Part shown: piece after piece, positions 1 to 10,384 of the stretch
Numbering within the stretch: the first letter of the stretch is position 1
Layout of the letters: the number at the start of each line of letters is the position of its first letter
From: Sphaerolaimus hirsutus
Lineage: Eukaryota; Nematoda; Chromadorea; Monhysterida; Sphaerolaimidae
Direction of reading: 5' to 3'
NCBI GenBank assembly: GCA_964036195.1
Contig: OZ038452.1
Coordinates: forward strand, 7,000,704 to 7,064,703
DNA: 64,000 nucleotides
Program-made: the position numbers and the translations under genes
Notes under the pieces: generated by a model
Databases searched by the model: none
What the model saw: only the letters and a program-made list of their open reading frames with translations
What the model was told of the DNA's origin: nothing

Positions 1-567
1 ATGGCATATACCATAAGTCAGCCCAATGCATGAAGACCATTCAAAAACGTTTTGTAAATACGCGTGTACATTTGCTGAAAGCATGTGATCGCGGCAGCAA
101 AACGCATGTGCTCGCAGCCCAATCACACTTTATTCGATCCGAGTTTCGTTGCACGGCAAAAATAAAACTCCCCAGTCTGTGCTAAACAGATTTTCCACTC
201 AAGCTCGAATGGGCCCATTCAAATTTCAATGTTCAGAGCGCACCTAAAATGCACATGAAAAGATGCATGAAACACTCATGCGCAATGTAGAAACCATTCT
301 GCTTACAAACCGGGGCTTAGCGTATGCATCATTTAGGTGCCAGGCCGTCCCGCAAAATACCAGGGACAAGTGTTTCTTCGCAAAGTGCCATCTTTTGGTG
401 CCATTACTCACAACTAGTCCCCGGGGGGTTCGAATGATCAAATGCCAATTGTATGGCATATACCGGGGTGTAGACAAATGGATGGGGGGAGGGCTGGCGG
501 GGGTGATAAGGTGGGGCGGTTCTACCCTTTGACGAGTGATGTATGAATTTGAAAGTGATAAGGGGAC
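1..567. other. no recognisable gene or repeat
   Basis: Mixed AT-rich sequence. Short open frames run in several directions but none shows domain content or codon bias. It is probably part of a long intron of the sidekick-like gene, whose exons lie at 6.6-8.2 kb on the minus strand and whose later exons are not in the window. Confidence 0.4.
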
Positions 568-575
568 AGGTAAAC

Positions 576-1068
576 CAGGGGTCTCCTAGGGGGGGGGCTG
601 CCCCCCCCCCCAAATCGGCCAGCTATCTATCTATCCCGGAGGCCGCTCAGCTATCTATCTATCCCGAGGCAAAATTTTTGGCTACTACCCCCAAAGACCC
701 CCCCCCAAATCGCTCAGCTTACTATCTATCTGGAGTGGTTTTTGAGAAATTTAGCCCCAATTTTCGCTCAAAATCACCAATTTTCGCACCTTTTTATAGT
801 TTTTCACCTTCAAAATCGTGCTTTCCGGCTATATACATGGTTATATACCTATTTTTAGCCATTTTATACCTAATTTTGGCTACTTTTAACTGATTATTAG
901 CGATTTTTTCCCCTTTCTGCCTTCTTAACCTTGAAAAAGCCTATATATGGTGCCCCCGCCAGCCCCCCCAAGCCCCCCCCAGAAAATTTTTTCAGCTATC
1001 TATCCCTCCGGAGGAGCGATTTGCTATCTATCCAGCCCCCGCGAGGGCCAAAATCCTGGAGACCCCTG
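576..1068. mobile_element. hAT-type non-autonomous element, CTATCTATC family
   Basis: The ends are inverted: CAGGGGTCTCC on the left and GGAGACCCCTG on the right. A perfect 8-bp target duplication, aggtaaac, sits at 568-575 and 1069-1076. The 8-bp duplication and the CAGGG terminus are those of hAT transposons. The interior has poly-C/poly-G tracts and repeated ctatctatc motifs and no transposase, so it depends on an enzyme encoded elsewhere. Confidence 0.85.
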
Positions 1069-1148
1069 AGGTAAACCATCGCACACCAATAAGTAGAATG
1101 TATCTCCACTTGACAATTGCGATCTGCTTCTTGTACAACACACTTTAC

Positions 1149-1419
1149 CAGGGGTTTAGTGCGGGGGGGGTGGGATGAGGAACCCCCCCAAACGCTCCAG
1201 CTATCTATCTATCCCCGGGGCCGCTTAGCTATCTATTTACCCCGAGGCAAAAATTTTGGCTACTGTCCCTCGAACCCCCCCCCCCCCATTTTTTGACATT
1301 TTTCTCCCTTTTTCCTTCTACACCGCGAAAAAGCCAATATATTGTACCCCCGCGAACCCCCACCCAAAATTGTGTTGCTAACTATCCCCCGGAGGGGGTC
1401 CAAATACACTAAACCCCTG
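1149..1419. mobile_element. hAT-type non-autonomous element, second CTATCTATC copy
   Basis: Termini CAGGGGTTTAGTG and CACTAAACCCCTG are exact inverted repeats, flanked by a perfect 8-bp duplication cactttac (1141-1148 and 1420-1427). Its interior shares the ctatctatc and C-tract segments of the element at 576-1068 but is shorter (271 bp), so the two are sibling internal-deletion derivatives. Confidence 0.85.
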
Positions 1420-1427
1420 CACTTTAC

Positions 1428-1879
1428 ACACAAAATAAAGCCGATCAAAAACAACCTAAATTTCTATAGCCATCATAAATTTCCGGTATGAATCACATTG
1501 GCACCCCAACCCCCCCTCCCTTTTCAACAAAACACCTGCCACAATACTCAAACAATCCTATCCACAGTGCACATGCATTTTGCGGCTTGTTCGATACCCT
1601 CTATTAACGTAGCCGCGCGGCGCGGCGGCATGACGTGAAAAATGATGCGATCGCGCGATAAATGATAATGCATGTGATGCTTCTGCGAATTGGACGGCGG
1701 CGCCGCCGCGGCGCCAGGGCATGATAACTAGCTAAAACGATCCCCGTCACGAGATTTGCTTGATATCGAGCACTTCTGCATGTCAGATTACGTATCAAAA
1801 ATAGTAAAGTCCACTGACTGATCACTTTACTACAATGAGATCTACCATACTCCATTTGAATAAAAAATTCACATCAGAT
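1428..1879. other. GC-rich patch, no gene seen
   Basis: Contains a strongly GC-rich, partly palindromic stretch at about 1607-1720 (repeated gcggcg and gccgcc). A similar patch occurs at 3535-3640. I see no coding potential. Confidence 0.3.
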
Positions 1880-2597
1880 TAGGGTTGGAAAAAAACGTTT
1901 TTTAACTCGATGTTTTTTTTCTTAAAAAAACGTTGTTGTTTTTAAAAAAACAGTTTTTTTTATAATAAAAAACGTTTTTTTATAATAAAAAACGTTTTTT
2001 TTAAAAGCTCCCAGATATGACCTTGTGTCAACATATATAGGTATATCAGTCAGTGGCAATACTCTGCGATGTTATATATGACCATATAATGGCTGTAGAG
2101 CCATGGGATAGCATTATAAGTGGTGATTTGTGTCAAAAATATCCATTTTTCGTCGACATATCGTTTGTATATCGCCTTATAGTCGAATGTTCGTGACTTC
2201 AGGTAAATTTTGGCACGGAATAGTGATCAAACAAGGTTATAAAAGGAGCTTGTTACTTTGGGAGTGAAGTTACACACTGTGGAGGTACATGGAAGCATAT
2301 TACCTCAATATTATATAGTACAGCAGCATATGACGGCTTATTAACCCATGGTAGCACATAGAAATAGATACTTTGATACTAAAAATGCCACAAAACCAAT
2401 GAAAACAACCACCAATGTCAATTTGTGTGTGAAATTGTGCGCTTGCGTGCTAAAATTTTGCAAAATACCTAGTGCTTAGTACAAAAAATTTCGGTCGATG
2501 CTTTTAAAAAAAAAAACATTTCGGATGTCATGTTTTTTTTTAAAAACAACGTTTTTTTATTAAAAAAACGTTTTAAAAAAAACATCAGCCAACCCTA
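1880..2597 (-). mobile_element. hAT-type MITE, AGGGTTGG/ACGTTTTTT family, copy 1
   Basis: The ends are TAGGGTTGG and CCAACCCTA with A/T homopolymer subterminal repeats (acgttttttt). The 8-bp duplication catcagat flanks it perfectly (1872-1879 and 2598-2605). The roughly 500-bp core (for example the stretch around atatccatttttcg) is shared with copies at 10515, 12642 and 40056. This copy is inverted relative to the one in MAD2 intron 1. No transposase frame is present. Confidence 0.88.
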
Positions 2598-2605
2598 CAT
2601 CAGAT

Positions 2606-2991
2606 TCGATTTCTGAATATGGAGCAGAAATTTTCATATCATTCCAGTAACCAAAATACAGTAACATGCACACTAAAGCATGCAGTCCAATCAGTATATC
2701 AAGCTGCTTGAACAAAATGTATAGCCTTATCATAATCCAAATGCTGCCACCTGAATTCAGTGCCTGACTTTTAAAGTTGAAACAAACTTCATCCCCACCC
2801 AAACATTTTAAACTGAACCACATTGGACTTGAAGTAAAACTGCAGTGCACTACATGGGCAGTGGTTCCATTTCAAATGAAACTCCAATTGAAAATTGAAA
2901 CCACATTGCCTAACTATGCAGCCAGCTTCATGTAAACATCCACATAAATATGTATATATACAGTGCTTATAAATGCACTATTGTAGCCTAT
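2606..2991. other. no recognisable gene or repeat
   Basis: AT-rich, unique-looking sequence between two transposon insertions; likely intronic. Confidence 0.35.
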
Positions 2992-3419
2992 CAGTGTTGG
3001 GATGGTACCGAACCACAAGGGTTGCATGGTACTATGGTATGTGAATATTTATTTTACCATTACAAGCTGATTTCTGAAAGACTATTCCTGTTTAATTTAA
3101 CATAGCCTTGCTGATTTACTATAACCATGTGTGATATTTCATTGCAAAATTTAGTGGAAAAAATTGGTCAAAATCATTTTTCCGGGTTCACGTTTTCACG
3201 TTTTCACTCATGCTTGCAAATGTTGTTTACCTTTTTGGTGCAATCCAATGATTTCATACATGTCTCACATTGGCACATTGCCGATTACAAAACCTCGTTT
3301 TAAAGCCAACGCCATGTTCGTCAGCACAGTAAGTTAGCACAACATACCCTCACCGGAATTTCCATGTACCGTAAATACCACAATCTGGTGTACCGGTACC
3401 GGTACCACATCCCACCCCC
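2992..3419. mobile_element. probable hAT-type element with GGTACC-rich ends
   Basis: Left end CAGTGTTGGGATGGTACC and right end GGTACCACATCCCACC form an imperfect inverted pair. Flanks tagcctat (2984-2991) and tagcccta (3420-3427) are a degenerate 8-bp duplication. The imperfect duplication suggests an old insertion. Confidence 0.5.
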
Positions 3420-3427
3420 TAGCCCTA

Positions 3428-3979
3428 CATGTGATACGTGTGTCTATGCGTGCGCGCGCGTGCCGCGCAGTCATGATTAGCTTGTTGTGCCCGTCGCACA
3501 CGAGTGAATTGGCCGCGGTGCCCCGCGGCTAGCCGGCCATCCTCATATTTATTGTGTCCAGCTGCCGCCGCGGCGGCGCGTAGTAGAACGTAGTAAGCGG
3601 CGCGGCAGGATGCACATGCAAAGCTGCGCCGCCGCGCGACCGGGCGACAATATGTTCAGGAATGCACATGCGCGTGGCGCATGCTAACTTGACGTTGGTT
3701 ATTGTCATGCGATCGGACGTACCGGGTGGGCGATAATTAAAGTGCGGTGAGAAAGTTGGTGGTTCGTATTTGTGTGAAGTGTTCGGTTGGGGTGACACCA
3801 CTTTTTGGCAGGCTGATAAGCCACTCAACTTCGGAACGCTACATATCGACATCGATATTCTAGCACAATTAAAATGTCGATTCAAAAAAATCCTCGATAA
3901 TCGACCCAAAAATATCCGACATGCCACATTTCTCCAACCCATCCACCCTGCAACTTCAGCAGCGCAGTTCCAGAATGGC
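3428..3979. other. GC-rich patch and unique sequence, no gene seen
   Basis: A (gc)n/(gt)n-rich segment at 3440-3475 and a gccgcc/cggcgg-rich patch at 3550-3640, then unremarkable sequence. A 137-codon open frame on the minus strand here has no recognisable content. Confidence 0.3.
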
Positions 3980-3987
3980 CACAGTAC

Positions 3988-4434
3988 CAGGGACGTATCC
4001 AGGATTTTTGAGCGGGGGGGGCTGCTTGTTTACGAGGGTCGGCGAACGGGGGGGGCTCAGCCCCCCCCCCTAAAATTTTTCCCTATATAGGTACGAAAAA
4101 GCGTTTTGGCGCTAGCGCCATACAAAGGCGCCACGCCATGGCGCTATTGGCGTTGGCGCCAGCGCCGGGAACCGCTTTATATGTATGTAATTATGCATAC
4201 ATATAGAGCGAAAAGTTGTAAAAATGTGTTCATTTCTAAGGATATTGGTTTAAAGGGACCAATCCGCTGAAAATACAATGCATGGGGGCGAAATTGCGCG
4301 CTTGCGCGCAAAATTTTTAAGAAACATCAAAAATTATATGGGAAAAGTCGCATTTTCCGGGACTTTTTAGGTTTCACCCCGGGAAGGGGGGGGGCTGCAG
4401 CCCCCCCCCCGCCCCCCCCCTGGATACGTCCTTG
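3988..4434. mobile_element. hAT-type element with G/C tracts
   Basis: Termini CAGGGACGTATCCAGG and CCTGGATACGTCCTTG are inverted; the 8-bp duplication cacagtac is perfect (3980-3987, 4435-4442). The interior carries GGCGC-rich sequence at about 4108-4170 resembling the GGCGCC MITE family found elsewhere in the window. Confidence 0.85.
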
Positions 4435-4899
4435 CACAGTACAGTCATGAAGTAGGCACTCTTCGCACGCAAATTGTACAATTGTGCCGCATTTGTGCGT
4501 CGCACAGCGCACCACTGCATTTGTGCATGAACGACACCTGACTGGACAAGTCATGTGAACATTTCCACAACTGTGAACTAAATATGGATAATATAGACAC
4601 TAGGTTACTTTTTAATGCGACTTCATGCAGTTATGCATGTGCAAAGTCAATTTGCATGAATGGCAGCAATAAAATGTGCAGTTGTACAAATTTTCACCTG
4701 GCAATTTACTCTGCTAGTGACTTAATCAAATGCATACCTGCGATGCAATGACACACCGGAAATTGTTTACTAGCAAAATTGTGCTAGTCTCAAAGCAATT
4801 TTATCAGCACGAGCGCAGATAAATGGCTTTTACGGTGTGGATAGACCCCCCTTGAAAAGCCAGATACTTCTCAGGATAGTATAACTGCATGAATGAGGA

Positions 4900-5002
4900 T
4901 ACCGCATTTCTTCTAATAGAACGTCATACCTCCAATAGAACGGCAGGTAAAGAATGTGACGAAAAAATTGAACGGCGCTCTTCTATTAGAAGAAATGCGG
5001 TA
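4900..5002. mobile_element. short MITE, TTCTAATAGAACGG family
   Basis: A 103-bp palindromic element beginning TACCGCATTTCTTCTAATAG and ending with the inverse. It keeps the internal ctccaatagaacgg repeats. TA is the likely target duplication. Related copies lie at 22421, 43793, 44996 and 55580. Confidence 0.75.
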
Positions 5003-6620
5003 TGCAAGAATACATGCATCGGTAAACGCGACAATACACCCCCCCCCCCCTTGAAAAGCTAGTAGAGTAATGTGCAGTGCAGCTCAAATTTGACAATTTG
5101 AAATCCGATAGATGATCCTAATTGAATCTACGAAACCAGCCCATCTTTATTCATGGAAACGCGTTTAGTTAGCTCCCTCGCATTTAAATACCATGTGCAA
5201 ATTGAGCCAAATTCCCATGCATTAGCCGATTTCTAGTGCGCCGCGGAATTCAAATGCCAATTTATGACTGCACAAATTATGCACTGTAAATCTTGAAATG
5301 ATATATACGCATCCCCGAAATTGCAGTCCAATTTTCGAACGTATAAATCACGCGCTCGAGTGGGGCGGCAGCTGGGCGTATTTTAGAGAATTTCCAAAAT
5401 GTTACTCACATGAATGGAGTCGAAATTATATCAGTCTGATTTTGAGATGGGTATTATGTAAACGCAGCGCGAATGATATCAAGGCACTTCCGTTTCAATT
5501 GATGGGAAATAAATAGCCCCCCCCCCGTTTGAATTCGCATGCCATTTTTGGAATGTTGAAATTTCGCACTAGACGTAGCAAATCTTCCAACCGCAGGGGA
5601 AAAAATGTGGCAAGCAAAAATTGTGTGACCTGGAATTTTGAAAAAAATTCCCAACCACACATCAAAGGGCATGCGAAATAACAGGCAATCATAATGCCAT
5701 GGTCCAGAAAATGTAAATATATAACACACATTTTCGCAGTGAGAATGACAACATCAGCCATTCTGCACTCGCCAAGTGACAAGAAACTTGTCAATAAAAT
5801 GGGGCTATACATCGAGCATTTTTATGTATAACTTTTTTTTTGAAACAATATCGAATATCAGTCCAAAGAGACAAGAACCATAAAACTTCATAAGTGGCGC
5901 CATAAAAATACATAGAGCATTTTCATTTCACACATGGCACTTAATCATCAACTTTTCTATCTCCAATATTGTCACTTGAACCCCAGTCCCTTTCCCGTGC
6001 ACAAATACACAACTTTACGTGCGGAAAATCCGTCAATTGTGTTCAGCCCCGCTGCATGAATCACAAAACAAACGCATGTATTCATAACGCCTGGTTTTTA
6101 CCTGCATAAATAATGAAGTACGTGCTTACGTATTCTTATGTTTACCTAGTGAAACGTCGAGTCAATGTGCAAATGTTTGGGCATAAAAATTGTTGTTACG
6201 TACACAAGTAACTATGAAAAGCGAAAATCGCACTTGAATCAAACCGAATATCACACACCCGGATTTTTGTTTCAATTCGATCGGAAATAAAGTATCAAAT
6301 CCCGATGTGACCCAACTTGTGACCATTATTATCAGCAGCGCATAAACAGAGAAAAATGGGTCATTTCATGGGAAACATTGCCCATCCACCATTTTCACAT
6401 GACATGACGCCAAAACAATTTGAATTATTTGTGCACTTAGTATAACATAAATATACTCACAGACACACATACGCAAAATAGCGCGCTTATCACACTGAAT
6501 GCAGTAACTATTTTCACCCATTTCACGCAATAAATGAAAGCGGCCCTAGGGAAGTCACAAAAGCACAAGAAACAAACAACCCAATAACTCTTGGCACAGT
6601 GCCAAGTCCCGCCCACTCAC
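5003..6620. other. intron of the sidekick-like gene, no exon seen
   Basis: I looked on the minus strand for a third Ig domain following the last exon (ending at 6621) and found none. The intron therefore probably runs out of the window. Short homopolymer tracts only. Confidence 0.45.
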
Positions 6621-6780
6621 CAACGATGGACACGTAAAATATCCGGCTGACAGCTCGTCGATCCGGAAGCGACTGGTGCACAGCTTCGACTTTGTATTCA
6701 CCTTCTGTCGATATTTGCGCGTCTAAAACAGCTAATGTACCATCGATTGACGAGACGAAATGGGTCAGGTTGCTAAAGAT
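6621..6780 (-). CDS. sdk: sidekick-like gene, exon 4 (second half of second Ig-like module)
   Basis: Acceptor acctcgacag|ATC. It encodes the strand containing LAVLDAQISTEGEYKVEAV and ends with VSIV before the strong donor GTGAGT, phase 1. The next exon must lie beyond a transposon-rich intron. Confidence 0.68.
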
Positions 6781-8220
6781 CTGTCGAGGTTGAATGGGAC
6801 ATATTATTTTTATTGGATGAAAGAATCGTTTTGTTTTTATTGTTTTTTTGGGAGGTTTGAACATGACTGGGTTTTCGAGATCGGGTGCCTCGTGAAATGT
6901 AAAAAGTCATACCACGTTATCAAATGCCATGAAAAGTACAACACTTAGTGAAATTTTCTTGCCGGGCACCTTGCATTCACTTGACAATTTAGTGTGTACT
7001 TTTACTTGACATTTTCCTTGAACTAGCTTGGGATTGGAGCTCGAAAACGCGACATTTTACTGGATTTCAATCGGGTCACCTTCTGAACTCCAAAATTTGG
7101 CACCCCAATTTTTACACCAAAAAACACCAACCAGGCTGTCATAAAAGTACCACCTCCATCTGATACTATTTTCTGGTGCAAAATCGATAGGAGGCGGGGT
7201 CAGCAGAAAAAACGTGCCCCTTCTCGCTTGAACTTGGTACACTGTTTCTGATGTGGTCAAGTTGAATGAGCCCAAATCTGCGGGTGCGAAATGGGAAATG
7301 TCAGAAGAGTAGTGAAGGCTGTAAAATTGTGGCGTACTGATCTGAGTCCACTTTCTTTTCGTTTTTTCTCATCAAATTACACTGCTTTTCCCATGGGTAA
7401 ATTTGGTGCAGGATTTTTATTCAAATATTTGACTCAATTCACCCATTTATTTCACAATTAAACCCCCCCCCCCAAAAAAAAACAAAAATCCAAAACACAC
7501 AAGCCACATCGACCCGGACATCCGCGCTAATCACAGATCCGATTTGATTCGAAGTCACGCATCTGTATCTGCCCGCATCCCCTTTTTGTGCGGATGCAAT
7601 TTGATAAGTTCTTGATAAACTATCTGATGTCACCGGTTGGCCATTCAATTCCCATCGATATTGAATTGGCGGCGTGCCAACTGCCTGGAAATTGAAGGGG
7701 GATGTCCAGCGGGTTATTTGGATCTTTGTCGGATTCGAGCGTTTGTAGATAATTTGTATGGTTGAATTTCGTATCTTTCAAGTGCGCACAGCTAACGCTT
7801 GTGTTATGCTGTTTGTTGAATTTGTTTTCCAGGTGCTACAATTTGGCAACATGCACACATAGTAAGTTACTGATTATCATGATTTCTATACATCACACTA
7901 AGGTGCCTTGTAGAAACCTTTGATATATTTCTTTTCATAGCTAAATTTAAATTCAGTTGAATTTCAGAGCTTCCAGCTATGATTAGCTACTTTTATCCAC
8001 TTGTTATTGGCTACAGCCATTTTTACAGCATGTAAATTCTCACCTGACAATCGAGTGCTATAGGCTGCCCCAGCGAAACTGTAACATCTTTTGAAACGGC
8101 CGTAATAGTTGGCGGCTGGCCAGCACCCACGTCAGCTAATGTTTCGGCAATTAAAAATAAAATAAACGATAAAAATATTCGAATTTTAGGTATTAATTGT
8201 GCCGGCGGCCGAGACAACAT
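6621..8220 (-). CDS. sdk: sidekick-like Ig-superfamily adhesion protein, N-terminal exons (partial)
   Basis: Four exons read right to left: 8220-8044, 7684-7501, 7277-7132, 6780-6621, all with GT-AG junctions and matching phases. The start at 8220 opens a signal peptide (hydrophobic FLSFILFLIAETLA, cleavage near residue 30). The first Ig domain has its cysteine in ALDCQ and the partner in DAGRYRCV. A second Ig-like module then follows the linker VAYLGSFNL and ends around EGEYKVEAV. In sidekick proteins, as known from flies and vertebrates, the second Ig module follows a VAYMG-like linker and, unlike typical Ig domains, lacks the usual cysteine pair, as here. Sidekick is a homophilic cell-surface adhesion protein with further Ig and many FN3 domains. 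Those exons are not in the window. Another Ig-family protein is possible; identification as sidekick is inference from motif order. Confidence 0.7.
7132..7277 (-). CDS. sdk: sidekick-like gene, exon 3 (first half of second Ig-like module)
   Basis: Acceptor cacccgcag|AT. It encodes LGSFNLTTSE... through WRWYFYDSL. The donor CTG|GTTGGT gives phase 0 and is inferred because it is the one that keeps frame with exon 4. Confidence 0.6.
7501..7684 (-). CDS. sdk: sidekick-like gene, exon 2 (rest of Ig1)
   Basis: The acceptor lies in a pyrimidine-rich ccttcaatttccag; the exon starts AVGTPPIQYRW with the invariant Ig tryptophan and includes DAGRYRC. The donor is GCTT|GTGTGT, phase 1. Joining to exon 3 gives the linker tyrosine. 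Confidence 0.72.
8044..8220 (-). CDS. sdk: sidekick-like gene, coding exon 1 (signal peptide, start of Ig1)
   Basis: Begins at the ATG at 8220-8218 and ends GATTGTCAG|GTGAGA, phase 0. It encodes the signal peptide and the first Ig cysteine. The frame is closed upstream by stops in the presumptive 5' untranslated region. Confidence 0.72.
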
Positions 8221-10164
8221 AGTGTCTCTTTTTCTGTAAAGTTGAAGTTGTAAAACGAAGGTGGAAATGAGTTATTCATCAAAACATCACTCTCGATGTA
8301 AACACCCGCAGCGAAATTGCAATGTATTATTTAATCACATTTGGGACACAAAATGTGTGCGCTCTGGGAGCAATCCTAAATCAGTCTAGAAGTTTTGTGG
8401 AAGTTACATTCAATTCATATATTCAACCGATTAAATGTTGACAGGAATATGAAACTTCATTTGACATTGACAACACGTTGACCAATAATGTAAAGCGTGT
8501 TTGAAATGTGAACATCATGAGAAAATGCCGGGACCGGGGGGGGGGGGGGGAGTTGACAAGGAGTGAAAAATAACCGGGAGTTGACATGGAACAGTAACAA
8601 CTCTACGACAAATTAGGAACTTGACACCCGAAATTTGTCACTTGACACTGTGTTTGACTGGCCCCAGTGTGTGTGACCTGTGGACGAAATGAAGTGAAAA
8701 ATGTGTCTCAAAATTGCAACCCATTTTTATAGGTAATCCATTGTGTACTTTACTGACTGCACGCATTCTTGTCAAAAGTTAAAAAGTACAAAAATGAATA
8801 ACATAGTGCACACAATTGAGCGCGCGACGCATGCGAAAATACTGTATAGAATTCATATACTTCATTATAATATTTCGCCGGGCAGAAATCGTATCTTTCG
8901 AATGTGTTCGATGAACTAGAATTTCAGAATTTTCGAATGGATATAAAAGAATATAAAATAGCATATCACCTAAATAATAGGTTTGGTAAAAAAATGGTGA
9001 CATTCAAAGCATAATGCGGGCAGGTGTCAATTCCGCAAGTGACACCAAGGTAGTAAGTAAACTTTAAAGTGGCAAGTAAAGTACAATAAAAGTTGTGAGT
9101 GACTGATAAAATCTAAAACCTACCTTTCACTGAACTAAACACTCTTCCGCATACGGAATTGGCACCAGAACAAAATGCAAAAAATTGCCAAGCCAAAAAT
9201 TCCAAAAACGATTTCAACAAAACCAACACTAAAATCTAAAAGAAACAACAATCAAAAATGATATAAAACAGACGTCACTGCAGTGTATCAACAGTAACGT
9301 AACAAAAAAAACGATAAAAAAGCGCAGCCCATCAAAATATGATGATTCAAAGTCAGAAAAATAATGCGCGGGCGCCGCACGCGGGCGGCCGCGACTTTCC
9401 CATTTTATTTTTATTTTCGCAGCGAGATGCGGTTAATTGAATTCGTGCCAAGTTTTTCCTGATTGTCAAGGTGTATTCTGAAATTATTGAATTTCGGATA
9501 AAAATAGGAATTGCGATGTGAAGGAGGGTAGAATTAGTTGAAAAATGATAGTGTTTGATGGTTTCTATTGTTTTAAGTCGAGAAACATTAAAAATCGGCT
9601 GTTCTACGATGGTTTCGGATGAAAAGCAATGAGTATCGGAAGACATAATGTTCATGAGACATCTTTCGTAAAACATCTGGTACCTTCTCCATGACGAAAG
9701 CGTTTTTGAGACGTGAAAGTTTGCGAGAGTGACTCGATAGTAGAAACGTTTTAAATTTTGCACTGCACAATGAAATACAGAATGTTGCAGCCATGTTCAT
9801 TCAATTTTTTTTTAAACAGCGCTGGATGTCTATTGCAGATTAGTGTCTTCTTCAGACCGCACCAATTTCAAAATATAAAAAATAAAAATAGAAGAAAAAT
9901 TGAATTGCGCTCTTTGTGAATTCGTCGTTTGGGTGCTTGAAAACGATAAAAACAGCGTTCTTACATCTCCAGTTTCTGGGAAAAAACGCATCCCTGCATC
10001 TCGCGGACCGCGAGATTCACCATTTTCGCTAGATTTTTTATTCACTTTAGACAAGACTTCTTTTCGTAATTCCCACACTTCTTATTATCCGTCACTCAAC
10101 CAACCACCAGTTAACTTTTCCAGACCCATTCTAAACCCAAAATCAATCCAAAAAGAGTGCAAAA
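8221..10164. promoter_or_regulatory. shared upstream region of the divergent sidekick-like and MAD2 genes
   Basis: The two start codons are 1.94 kb apart and point away from each other, so promoters for both should lie here. A possible 5'-UTR splice donor for the minus-strand gene (GTAGGTTTT on the minus strand at about 9125) is visible but unsupported otherwise. I see no convincing TATA box. A run of 13 or so G residues lies near 8537 and a small palindromic repeat at 9023-9167. Confidence 0.35.
9023..9167. repeat. small inverted-repeat element, AATTCCGCAAGT family
   Basis: Left arm ggtgtcaattccgcaagtg and right arm acggaattggcacc are inverted. A related pair occurs at 14161-14339 (ggcaattccgcaagttgac and gtccacttgcggaattggg). 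Probably a MITE; no target duplication identified. Confidence 0.4.
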
Positions 10165-10384
10165 ATGGCCACATCGACCGCGGTCCGATCTTCGATCACC
10201 CTGAAAGGCAGCGCGCAGATGGTCGCCGAGTTCTTTCATTTCGGCGTGCACTCGATCCTGTACCAAAGGGGCGTCTACCCGGCCGACAGTTTCAAACGCG
10301 AGAAGAAATACGGCTTGAGTTTGTTGGTGAGCGCCGACGACAAAGTGCACGCGTATTTGAAGCCGCTCTTTGAGCAAGTCCAGC
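10165..10384 (+). CDS. MAD2L1: MAD2 exon 1
   Basis: ATG at 10165, donor CAGC|GTTGGT, phase 1. Strong GC3 bias compared with the flanking introns. The open frame runs on past the donor into intron, which is not coding. Confidence 0.93.

Noticed and set aside
410..440. tRNA B-box-like ggggttcgaatga
   Set aside because: No matching A box or cloverleaf arms could be built around it.
543..893. 116-codon plus-strand frame
   Set aside because: It spans the end of a hAT element and its poly-C tracts; no gene-like content.
3529..4090. Overlapping frames of 137 and 106 codons
   Set aside because: No recognisable motif, no splice context, and one enters the hAT element at 3988.
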